A stretch of 64,000 nt of DNA from Brachycybe producta. Lineage: Eukaryota > Arthropoda > Diplopoda > Playtdesmida > Andrognathidae. This document shows positions 55,148-64,000 of the stretch, piece by piece (position 1 is the first letter of the stretch; every line of letters starts with the position of its first letter). The stretch lies in contig JAUPFP010000038.1 in assembly GCA_036925085.1 (NCBI GenBank), positions 101,001-165,000 of the forward strand. Direction: 5' to 3'. The position numbers were made by a program, and so were the translations under genes. The notes beneath the pieces are model-generated. The model was not told the DNA's origin, made no database searches, and worked only from the letters and a program-made list of their open reading frames with translations.

Positions 55148-56590
55148 ATATACGCTTACGCTTCGGAATTAGTGCCTCCGAAAATTCGTGGGATTCTCAT
55201 GTCTCTCTTGTTGTTAGCTCTCAACAGTGGAATCCTTTTCTCTTATATTGTCGGCACATACGTACCTTGGAACTGGCTGGCTGGCCATCGTATCTGCTGC
55301 TACTGTATATCTCGCTAATTGTCTTTTGCTCCTCATTCCAGAAAGCCCTCGTTGGCTCTTACTCAAAGGTCACACGGAAGATGGCATAGAATCAATGAAT
55401 GGGTTACGTGGCTCAGAAAACGAATCTGAAAAGGAAATATCAGAGATTCTAGAAAGTTTAAAGTGTGTTTCAAAACTGACTCCTTGGATTTCCTACCTCA
55501 AGAGTCCCCTTTTGAAGTACACCCTTACCAGCCAGTTGCTGTTTATCGTTAGTCAGTTGTCAGGTTTGACTAGGGAATGAATGCCTTTGGAGGTGCTGGA
55601 CTGTCAAGCATAATAACGTGCAAAATGTTTTCGACGCAGGGACGAGGTGGAGCGATAAGCATCAGCTATTGTATTTGAATTTTGAATTTGAAAAATTCCT
55701 CTGCGAGCAGCCATAAAGGCCGATGGCAGAGGGACAAGAGTTCAAGTGCAGCATATAAAATGCATTGTCAAAACCAGAAAATATAAAACCCCATTGATAT
55801 AAACCCAACAATTTCAATATTTTTTAATGCTGCAAACATGCATTGTCAAAACAAAACAAAATTATGACTCCCATAAAATACGTTTTTCCTGCACAAAATC
55901 CCCAGCAAGCGAGTTCCATTGTCGAATCGCCCTAGGAATCTGTTCGTGCAAAAATCTCTCTAGCTTTGTTAGAGTGGTCACCCCTACCTCTGCCCTGCAA
56001 AGTTTACTTGAAGTAGGTTTAGGGCAAGAGCCTTCTAGCATTCGATTAAAGATATTAAGACTGAAATCTGAACGTCTTGCAAGTAAACTATCCCAACCAA
56101 GCTCTGAAAGCATTTTAGTTACACTGTCAGCATATCCATATTTACCACAAACAAACCTAGCAGCCCTGTGTTGGACCATATCTATGGAGTGAGCTAAGTC
56201 TGCAGTGTGGGGATTCCACACGGAGCTGCAGTATTCTAGATGGGGACGTACTAATTATTGATATGCTATACATTTTACCTCCCTGGGACACCTTCTTAGA
56301 ACGCATCGACTAAACCTTAGCATCTGCATAGACTTGGAAATAAATTAAGCGGCTTTGCACTCACAAATGCGTTTCTGTTGGCCTCAAAGGCACTGGCACA
56401 AGCTACGGTTTTTTGGTTCTTTGCAGGCGCCTGCTTGTTTGGAATCGTAATTGCTTTCCCTATGATACCAAAAACCAAAGGCCTATCCATGGAAGAAATA
56501 CAAAAAAGAAGAAATGAGACTGTGGTCCCAGATGAAGTTTATCGACAAAATAAAATGGAAAAAAAAATCATTAACTATATGTTATACTTC
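55148..56590 (+). pseudogene. Tret1-like transporter B3, multiply broken
   Basis: A B-type copy with at least four defects. The first 145 or so codons are missing: homology starts at YAYASELVPPKIRG. A tandem GGCT at about 55280 shifts the frame after the motif WNWL. The part from TM7 to TM10 is deleted, joined at a short shared ACTAGGGAATG (about 55570). A LINE fragment (55675-56345) interrupts the TM10-11 region. The tail (56348-56590) keeps LASKALAQATVFWFFAGACL and [11 protein letters not shown] but reads through the usual stop (GATGAA instead of GATTAA). Clearly non-functional. It is closest to B2. Confidence 0.88.
55675..56345 (-). mobile_element. 5'-truncated LINE (non-LTR RT C-terminus) inside B3
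   Basis: On the minus strand an open frame (56221-55862) encodes the C-terminal end of a jockey/CR1-like reverse transcriptase. It has WNPHTADLAHSIDMVQHRAA, RFVCGKYGYADSVTKML, LGWDSLLARRSDFSLNIFNR and QIPRAIRQWNSLAG near its end. Catalytic RT motifs are absent (5' truncation). The flanking B3 sequence is split at AGCTATTGTA / TTAAGCGGC. Older relatives of the same region lie at 36450, 51110 and 58150. The clade is assigned from remembered motif style. Confidence 0.75.
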
Positions 56591-58149
56591 ATTTTAAAAT
56601 CATTGTTTTAAAATTTTGAAATATATTGTTATTGTTTAAACTTTTTTTTTTAAAAAGACCAGCTTCCTTAGTAAAAAAAATCACTTTGAAATTTCTTTTA
56701 AAAATTTAACTTAAATTATTACAATTTAAATCACTGCCAAAAGCTCAGATAAAAAAACAAATATTTTAAAATTATTTTTTAAAATTTAATTTATCATTTT
56801 TTTAAAGTTATTTTTTGTTTTCGTCATTAACATTTTTATCAAATACAACATTGGTTATAAAATAAACCCAAAGTACAAATAAAATAGTTTCAAGTGAGTG
56901 TTAGGTGTCAAATAGAGCCAAAATAAAAGACACCTAACATAGTTACAATATAAAAATGAGTAAGAAAATAAAAAGAATAATGCTAGAAAAAATTTAACAG
57001 TAGGGACAATTAGAAAACACAAAAGCCGAAGGAAATTTTTTGGAACACCCTGTATAATAAAATGTTTAGAACACCCTGTACAAAATATATTTATTTTGAT
57101 ATACACTGTATTTAGGAATATTATATCTATAGTTGGAGAAGAATTAAGCTTAATAGAACATTATAATAGCTGATTTATAAGTAACAAGAATTTGGAGACA
57201 CCTAGCATAAAAATAGAAATTACCTATTCAGGTCCTGACCCCATAAAGGTAATATGTCAATTTGGGTGGTCTAGGTCCAAGGAAATGGCAAGGGACAAAA
57301 TTGAAAAAATAATATATACACACACCCTGTATAAAAAAATATTTTATGCTCAGGCTGTAAAGTAACACCTGATTGTGAAATAACAAGGAAATGAAATTCA
57401 ATAATTAGTTGTGGACAGCAAAAAAAGAAAAAAATGGAAAAGACGAGAAACATTCCAAAAGACAATAGACAATTTTTATGAACAAAAATTTAAAAAAGGA
57501 TTTGAAAAAACAAAAACAAAAAAAAAACATAAATAACAAAAAAGTGAAATAATAAATTGACAGATTTATGAGCTACAGTTTAGAATAACATGTAAGGTCA
57601 AATTGTTTAAAATGTAAACACTGTTAATTAGTAATTGGTCAACATGAAAAGTGTCAATCAAAATGAGAGTGACCCATTTACAATTGTTGATTATTTGAAG
57701 TGAAAAAAGATATATAAAGACTAGAACATGAAAGAGGAGGGTTCCTCTTATTGTGTTTGGGCTGACTCTCATTTTTCGGCTGTGTAATGGTGTTAAAATT
57801 CTGAGATAGAAAAGGGGAACCAAGGAGAGAGAAAGAGAGATAGAGAAATTTCTTTCTGAGAAATTGTTATATGCAAATGGTTGAAATAAAAAGGTATTTG
57901 TTTGTATTTTGGTGTAAATGCTGTCTTAAAGTGAAATCATATGAGGTAGTCTGGGTTTTCCTAGAGAATTAACAGGCAGAAGGTAAGAAATTATATTCAT
58001 ATAATTATAAAGGCCATAAGAAAGTCCACCACAAGTAAACCCTTTCCATATGGTTCACAAAAAATAACCAGGGGAGGTCGAACCTAAACATTCTTTCATT
58101 GTAAACATTTTGGGGATATTAAAACCCCTGGAAGAAAAAAAACTTACAT
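56591..58149. other. Intergenic, repeats only
   Basis: The B-type 3' flank (like that after B2) runs to about 56900, then sequence not found elsewhere in the window. ACACCCTGTA occurs near 57048, 57070 and 57322. A GA-rich patch lies at 57820-57850. Minus-strand frames of up to 85 codons lack recognisable domains. Compared with the B2-A3 spacer, about 1.2 kb (56905-58145) is extra here, so it is probably an insertion of unknown type. Confidence 0.45.
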
Positions 58150-58620
58150 GAGTGTGTTTGAATTCTGATAATTACTTAGCAAGCAGCAGAATGGAGCTAT
58201 GACAGAGGGAAAACTTAGTCAATGTAACGTCTTGCAAAGTGTATTAGAGACAAGTAGAGAAGCTGGCCGAGCCCAATAACATGTTTTTTAGAATTCCAAA
58301 CTTATGCCATTACAGTTCTCAAAACATACTTTCTGTGTAATCATATTTTATGGAAACAAACCTAACTGCTCCCCATTGGACCATTTCAACGGAATTAACT
58401 AATAACAGTCACGTGAGGATTTCAATACTTCAAATAGTAACACTAAAGATTTGTAAGCTATTATTCAGTTGACATTAATGGTACAACCTTTTAAAATTCG
58501 CTACCAAAACTGTAACATTTACCTAGTATTTGAAATAAAATGCTCTATATGAAGCTTTTAAAATGCTCTATATGAAGCTTTGAAGATAGCTTATTTCCAA
58601 ATTCTTATATGACACAAACA
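58150..58620 (-). repeat. Decayed LINE 3' fragment, array copy 3
   Basis: Nearly identical to 51110-51560 and related to 36450-36800. It includes a short local duplication, AAAATGCTCTATATGAAGCT, at about 58538 and 58560. The close match to 51110 shows that the cassettes B2-A3 and B3-A4 duplicated recently. Confidence 0.6.
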
Positions 58621-59521
58621 GTCACTAAGATTGTTTATAGAGGAAAGATATTGTAGTGGACCACGGACACTATGAACAAAAACTCCTATTGTAATTAATT
58701 TTCACAAAGTCTGATGCAGAACAAGAAACAACAACTCATCATTTTCTATTGATTAAGAAGGATTGAATCCAGTTGCACAATATACTGTATAACTCAACCT
58801 ATACACCTATTATTCACGGCAATCTTGTGTATGAAATAATGTGAAATGCCTAACAGAAATAAAGGAAAACTCAAATTTACCTATTTCAGGGGTTCATCAA
58901 CTAAGAGTAGAAGCTGCAATTCACATGAATGGCCTCTTAACATTCCGGCTATGGACAAAAATGATTGTTTAGCCTTTCAAAAATGCTATTCAGTTAGAAT
59001 ATAGTATGTTTACAAATTTTGCAAATTAATGCAATGTCTGCAATTAGCTACAAACAACCGCTCGTATCTATCTCCGGATTTAAGAATTATAACTAACCCC
59101 AAGTGTTGTGATTCCAATTGAGGCTTATGCACTTTATTTGTAATTTCTAATTCAGCCTAAACTAAAACAACTTGTTATTTAGCCCTTATCGTTTACTTTC
59201 AACTATCCTAGTTACTAGGTCCTTATTATGCCATTTGTTTTAATATTAAGACCAAAAGTTTTAAGCAAATAAAAATTCACAAAAGTGCAAATTGTTTTAT
59301 GTGTATTTTATGAAAACAACAACTTGTTTAACAAAAGTACAAAAAACAGAGGCAATTACAGAACATGATAATTAAAAACAATTCACTTTAGATGTAGCTT
59401 CTGCTATTGGATAAAAAAAACCTCATCATTTTTTTTAATTGGAACTCCATCAAACGATCCTAAAATTGCCAGCTTGGTGCTCATCAAAAATCATAAAAAA
59501 GAGTTATTTCAAACAGTTATC

Positions 59522-60919
59522 ATGTCGTTTAACAGCTCAAAGAGCTCGTATAATGTTAACTCCGCAAAGCAAAAGAAGTTCAAAACAAATATTACACCTG
59601 CATTGGCCAGCGTCATTTTAAGTCTGCAAATGTTTTCCATCGGACTTAACGTCTATCCTGCGACCGCCATTCCAAACATGAACGATCAAAGGTATGCTCC
59701 TTATCAATTTACTTTATCTGACCAGTCGTGGTTTGTAAGCATTATTATGCTTATGAGCATCCCGGGAAGTATTTTCAGTGGCATTCTGATGGATAAGTAT
59801 GGTCGTAAATTAGCTTTGCTAATAATAAGTGTTGTGACAGCTATTGGATTTGTCATTATTACAGCTGCTCAGACTGTAGATGTGGCACTAGTTGGACGAG
59901 CCATCACTGGTCTAAACAGTGGTGTAATACCTATTGCATTCGCTTATGCATCAGAAATAGTTCCTCCCAAAATTCGCGGCCACCTCTTATCTTTTATGGA
60001 GCTCTCACTCAATGGCGGGGCCCTCACCGCATACATCATCGGAATCTATATACCTTGGAACTGGATTGCAAATGTTTGTTCTGCTATCAACTGTGCAGCA
60101 ACATGTCTTTTGCTGATCATTCCAGAAACTCCGCGTTGGCTTCTACTCAAGGGTCACAAGGAAGAAGCAATGGAGTCCCTCAATTGGTTACGTGTCTCCG
60201 AAACAGAATCCGAAAAAGAGATGTTAGAAATTCTGGAAAGTTTAAAGAGCGAAAAAAAACCTACACCTTGGATGCACTACTTCAGAAGTCCACTTTTGAA
60301 GTCCACTTTTACAAGCCTGATGCTGTTTATCGTTATCCAATTGTCTGGCTTGAACTGCATCCGTGGATATACTGTAAACATATTTCAAATGAGCAGAAGT
60401 GATCTCGACGCTAACACAGAAACTATCATAGTTGGAGCGACGGCGGTTTTGGGATCCATCCTGTGTGCCATACTCGCCGATGTCTTCGAACGAAAAACAT
60501 TGTTTGTGATGTCTCTGTTTGTAACAGCCACTGGAATGGCCACTATTGGATCCTACGTTCAATTTGTGTACCTCAAAGAACTCTTCTGGTTGCCTTTAGT
60601 AGGACTCGTAATGGCTATACTGGGATTCGCGTTTGGCGGTGCGGGAATGTCGAGCATAATAACGTGCGAGATGTTCTCGACACAAGCCCGAGGTCGAGCG
60701 TTAAGCATTGCCTACTGTGTAAATTCCTTTAGCAGCTTTGCTGCCACGTACTTTTTTCTGTTTGCCTCGACGAAACTGGGAGAGGCTACTGTTTTCTGGT
60801 TCTTTGTCGGAGTCTGCTTGTTTGGAATCGTAATTGCTTTCTTCATGATACCAAATACTAAAGGCCTATCCATGGAAGAAATACAAAAACGCAATAATGA
60901 AATTACGCTTCCAGATTGA
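59522..60919 (+). CDS. Tret1-like sugar transporter A4
   Basis: An intronless 465-aa sugar porter. The start is the ATG at 59522 (MSFNSSKSSYNVNSAKQ), six residues shorter than A3 at the N-terminus; the longer frame has only a TTG start. Marks as in A3: [80 protein letters not shown]. The segment 59717-59986 is almost identical to A1, while most of the rest is almost identical to A3, which points to gene conversion. Single-residue differences from A3 include Ile for Thr before QLSG and Arg for Gly in the following MSRSD. Confidence 0.88.
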   Translation: MSFNSSKSSYNVNSAKQKKFKTNITPALASVILSLQMFSIGLNVYPATAIPNMNDQRYAPYQFTLSDQSWFVSIIMLMSIPGSIFSGILMDKYGRKLALLIISVVTAIGFVIITAAQTVDVALVGRAITGLNSGVIPIAFAYASEIVPPKIRGHLLSFMELSLNGGALTAYIIGIYIPWNWIANVCSAINCAATCLLLIIPETPRWLLLKGHKEEAMESLNWLRVSETESEKEMLEILESLKSEKKPTPWMHYFRSPLLKSTFTSLMLFIVIQLSGLNCIRGYTVNIFQMSRSDLDANTETIIVGATAVLGSILCAILADVFERKTLFVMSLFVTATGMATIGSYVQFVYLKELFWLPLVGLVMAILGFAFGGAGMSSIITCEMFSTQARGRALSIAYCVNSFSSFAATYFFLFASTKLGEATVFWFFVGVCLFGIVIAFFMIPNTKGLSMEEIQKRNNEITLPD

Positions 60920-61141
60920 GTTTACCTTCAACTCAAAATGTCAACAACAAAAAATCATCGACTGTAATTTTCATTTTAAAACTATTGTATTAGAAATTTA
61001 AAATATATTGATGTTTAATCTTCTTTGTAAAAAACTTTAATCATTACACATAATAGTTTTGTTAAAATTCAAGCAAGTGTGTTTTAAACTAACAAAGTTA
61101 AATTCAATTGAAATAAAACAATAATCTGAAATTTCATTTTC

Positions 61142-61519
61142 AAAGCAAAAGACTACTTTCATTTCATTGAAGAAGAACTCTTCTGGCTTCCTTCAGTAGG
61201 ACTCGTAGTTGCTACACTGAGATGGTCGTTTGGCGGAACCAGAATGGCAGGTATAATAACGTGTGAAATGTTTTCTACGCAAGCACGCGGTCGAGCGATA
61301 AGCATCAGCTTCTGTACCAGCTCTGTACCAGCGGCTTTGCAGCCACAAATCTTTTTTCTGCTGGCCTCAAAGACACTGGGAGACTCTACCGTTTTCTGGT
61401 TTTTTTTTACTGAAGTCCGCTTATTTGGAATCATTATTGCTTTCTTCTTAATACCACAAACTAAGGGTTTATCCATGGAAGAAATACAAAAGAGAAACGA
61501 CATCCCAATTCCGAACTAA
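61142..61519 (+). pseudogene. Tret1-like transporter B4, C-terminal fragment
   Basis: Homology to type B starts at AKDYFHF-IEEELFWLPSVGL, directly joined to the 3' flank of A4. It continues through [18 protein letters not shown] to [17 protein letters not shown] and a stop at 61519. Everything before TM9-10 is missing. A short tandem repeat (CAGCTCTGTACCAGC, about 61318) has altered the TM11 start but the frame recovers. No start codon or promoter of its own, so it is a relic closing the array. Confidence 0.8.
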
Positions 61520-61974
61520 AACATAAATAAATTCGATTGTTTGACCTACCAAGTGGTGCGGATGAAACGTCTTCTACTACAGTATAAAATACCTCAGAAA
61601 CTGTAAAACTTAGAATAAGAATGTGCTGCTATTATTTGACGTTGTAGGGTTTTTTCCGAAAGAATTTTGATGCACTTTTTCAATTATGACATTGCAAACC
61701 TAATGTTTTCACTTCCTTTTAAAAGGTTTAAATTCAAAAACTTTTATTAGTTTTAGGTCAATTTATTTTAGTTTTTGTACAAACACTTTTTGGTATGTTG
61801 TTAATAATATAAGTGTAATTTACTAATTTCATTTATGTAACTTATATTATTTCTACGATATTCATATTTAAACCAAAGAGATTTAAATGTTTTACCTGAG
61901 CCACATTGTATTTTCGACTCTTCGTCTTCTCATAGCCTCCTATTATGGAAGCCCGTTTGGGACATTTCGCACAA
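61520..61974. other. Flank beyond the array, no gene recognised
   Basis: AT-rich sequence between the B4 fragment and the satellite. No recognisable frame. Confidence 0.5.
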
Positions 61975-62752
61975 TAATTTACGTTCAATAATATTGCGTG
62001 CGCGCTCAATAATATTGTGCACACGCACAATAATATTGCGCGCACACGCACAATAATATTGCGCGCACACACACAATAATATTGCACACACACACACACA
62101 CAATAATATTGCGCACACACACAATAATATTGCGCACACACACAATAATATTGCGCGCACGTTCAATATTATTGTGTACCCACACTCAATAATATTGTGC
62201 ACCCACACTCAATAATATTGTGCACCCACACTCAATAATATTGTGCACACACACGCAATAATATTGTGCGCACACACACAATAATATTGCACACACACAC
62301 ACAATAATATTGCACACACACACACACACAATAATATTGCGCACACACACACACACAATAATATTGCGCACACACACAATAATATTGCGCGCACGTTCAA
62401 TATTATTGTGTACCCACACTCAATAATATTGTGCACCCACACTCAATAATATTGTGCACACACACGCAATAATATTGTGCACACACACACAATAATATTG
62501 CGCGCACACACACAATAATATTGCGCACACACACACACACAATAATATTGCGCACACACACAATAATATTGCGCGCACGTTCAATATTATTGTGTACCCA
62601 CACTCAATAATATTGTGCACCCACACACAATAATATTGTGCACACACACGCAATAATATTGTGCACACACACACAATAATATTGCGCGCACGTTCAATAT
62701 TATTGTGCACACACGCTCAATAATATTGCGCGCACACACACAATAAAATGTC
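61975..62752. repeat. Higher-order (CA)n / CAATAATATTG satellite
   Basis: Roughly 35 copies of the near-palindromic CAATAATATTG core alternate with CGCACACACA-type spacers, with units of about 20-28 bp. A longer block with GTTCAATATTATTGTGTACC recurs at about 62161, 62395 and 62579 (about 185-235 bp apart), with a partial one at 62690, giving a higher-order period. Open frames are by-products. The CGCGCACACA parts alternate purine and pyrimidine. Confidence 0.85.
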
Positions 62753-63350
62753 CCATTTGGAGCACCAGTGAGAAAGAAGTAAATGTGCTCAATACCTTAT
62801 TGGTCGAGAGAAATGGGGCGGGGTTTTCGTACTTGAAAGACACTGCCCAGAATGACGACACAAGATGTCCGCCTAGTTTGGCTGCTTTTCATAAAAGAGG
62901 GCGCGATTATATATAAAAACGATATTTAAATGAATTTTAGGTTACAACGCTCTTTCTAATGTCGTTTATGCAATGATACTAGATAATAGCTTAAATAATA
63001 GGACGAAACACTTCGCCCCTTATGAACTGGAGTCTAATATAAATGTGCTCGTTTTTTTTTTGTTTCTCCCCTAATGACGTCATTTTTTTTGGACTATCTT
63101 TCGGCAGGCCCTACTTTTTATTAGCGATTCCTTTTAGCCTAGTACACACCGGATTCTTTGTTTCGATACATTGTTGCGGGGCTACTCTGATTCAATGTTG
63201 TGGGGCAGAATCGCAACTGACGCAATTCAGACCCATAACATTGTTCCGTGTCCACACCTACACAGTTTCTCTTCATTCTTCTGGCTTTCACCATGTAAAT
63301 ATTACCAGCAGAAGTGGCCCTTGCAATATGGGCCTACACGGTGATTCATA
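62753..63350. other. Intergenic, no gene recognised
   Basis: A 102-codon plus frame (63043-63351, MCSFFFCFSPNDVIFF...) shows no known domain. Nothing else is recognised. The frame runs into the MITE that follows, which argues against it being a gene. Confidence 0.4.
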
Positions 63351-63681
63351 AAGAGGGGCAAATAAAGCAGAAACGGTGGTGGGCACACAAGCTCTTCTCA
63401 GCTGAGAGCACATTCGGTTTAAGCCTTTTGGACACCTTGAAATTAGTAGATTGGGCTTAATTTCTAAATTTCATTTTTTTTAGTTACCATTGTAGTCAAA
63501 GACCATAACTTCCCACAAACACAATTTCTACAGAAGGTCCTTAATTAGATTAACAATAATTTCAGTGGTCCACATCTTTTACTAGATTTAAAAAACGATG
63601 TGGACCACGTCGTTATTAATTAAAAGCAAACTGAGAAGAGCTTGTGTGCCCACCACCGTTTCTGCTTTATTTTCCCCTCTG
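63351..63681. mobile_element. Tc1/mariner-like MITE with ~50-bp TIRs
   Basis: The left end AAGAGGGGCAAATAAAGCAG and the right end in reverse complement CAGAGGGGAAAATAAAGCAG continue as near-perfect inverted repeats for about 50 bp (to AAGCTCTTCTCAG). TA flanks both sides (63349-63350 and 63682-63683). 331 bp with no transposase. An inner pair of GTGGACCAC-type repeats lies at about 63567 and 63600. Confidence 0.8.
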
Positions 63682-63704
63682 TAGCTTAATCACTTGAATG
63701 TGTT

Positions 63705-63988
63705 TTAGAAACTAGAAGGGTATCTCAATCACTTATGGAGTATTTTCATGTTGATATATATTTCAAAATAAACATTTTATGTTGTCAGTTTGAAAATGAC
63801 CAAACTTTTAAGCAGACGATATTTTTTTAAACTTTGATCTATAAAAAGTTTATTTTGAAAGACGTTAAACGTAAAAATACCCTTATGTGAGCCAAGGCTT
63901 GAGCTACCTTTCTAGTTAACAAAAACACTTTCTAGTTTCTTTTAATTTTGTTCATCTGAAAGACTAGACTAGAATAATCAGAGTTGAC
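63705..63988. mobile_element. Fold-back MITE, copy 3
   Basis: It matches the copy at 5575 through TTTGAAAATGACC, the AAAAAGTTTATTTTGAAAGA arm and the right end GAATAATCAGAGTTGACA. The left terminal repeat is lost beside the Tc1-like MITE. No coding capacity. Confidence 0.6.
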
Positions 63989-64000
63989 AACTCAGCCATT

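Noticed and set aside
61842-62710. Cys/Val/Ile-rich frames in the CA satellite
   Set aside because: Repeat-derived, with no start context or conservation.
63043-63351. 102-codon frame before the right-hand MITE
   Set aside because: No domain, runs into a MITE, and its Cys content has no pattern.

Overview
The window is nuclear DNA of an animal, most likely an arthropod. It is AT-rich, its genes have short GT-AG introns (mostly 60-120 bp), and it carries a tandem family of trehalose/sugar-transporter-like MFS genes of the Tret1 type. I cannot name the species or order. All exon structures were read by eye from splice sites, reading phase and family resemblance.

Layout. (1) 1.8-4.6 kb, minus: a complete eight-exon gene for mitochondrial ribosomal protein mS27 (MRPS27). 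(2) 6.0-12.5 kb: a cluster of tiny secreted-peptide genes. Three are paralogues with a C-X2-C-X7-CC-X7/9-CC core and a second exon encoding a Thr/Ser/Pro-rich tail. One of these is broken by a hAT-like MITE. A fourth, on the minus strand, encodes a His7 run followed by an eight-residue Thr-rich acidic repeat. The cluster is studded with MITEs and simple repeats. (3) 14.4-17.4 kb, plus: a complete 14-exon kynurenine/alpha-aminoadipate aminotransferase. (4) 18.3-19.7 kb, minus: an intronless divergent Tret1-like transporter. (5) 21.7-31.7 kb, minus: UDP-glucose:glycoprotein glucosyltransferase (UGGT), about 32 exons, ending in an HGEL ER-retention signal. Its introns hold a pogo-like MITE, an antisense RTE-type LINE fragment and a 22-bp minisatellite. 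(6) 32.5-34.1 kb, plus: a ten-exon NSE4 (SMC5/6 kleisin) gene, head to head with UGGT. (7) 34.4-61.5 kb, plus: a tandem array of intronless transporter genes of two types that alternate (called A and B here): A1, a B relic, A2, B2, A3, B3 pseudogene, A4, B4 fragment. A2 is cut in two by a 10.3-kb Ty3/gypsy-like LTR retrotransposon (37828-48148, minus) with a 4-bp target duplication. (8) 62-64 kb: a higher-order (CA)n/AATAATATT satellite and further MITEs.

How the parts relate. The single-copy genes are ordinary housekeeping functions: mitochondrial translation, tryptophan/lysine catabolism, ER glycoprotein quality control and chromosome maintenance. The lineage-specific material is the secreted-peptide cluster and the transporter array. 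In both, local duplication, gene conversion and transposon insertion are making and breaking copies. The best candidate for an undescribed system is the secreted Cys-rich/Thr-tail peptide family (5980-10829) with the neighbouring His-run peptide. The retroelement also merits attention, for a canonical TTTAAAC slippery heptamer at its gag-pol overlap and an unassigned third ORF after integrase.
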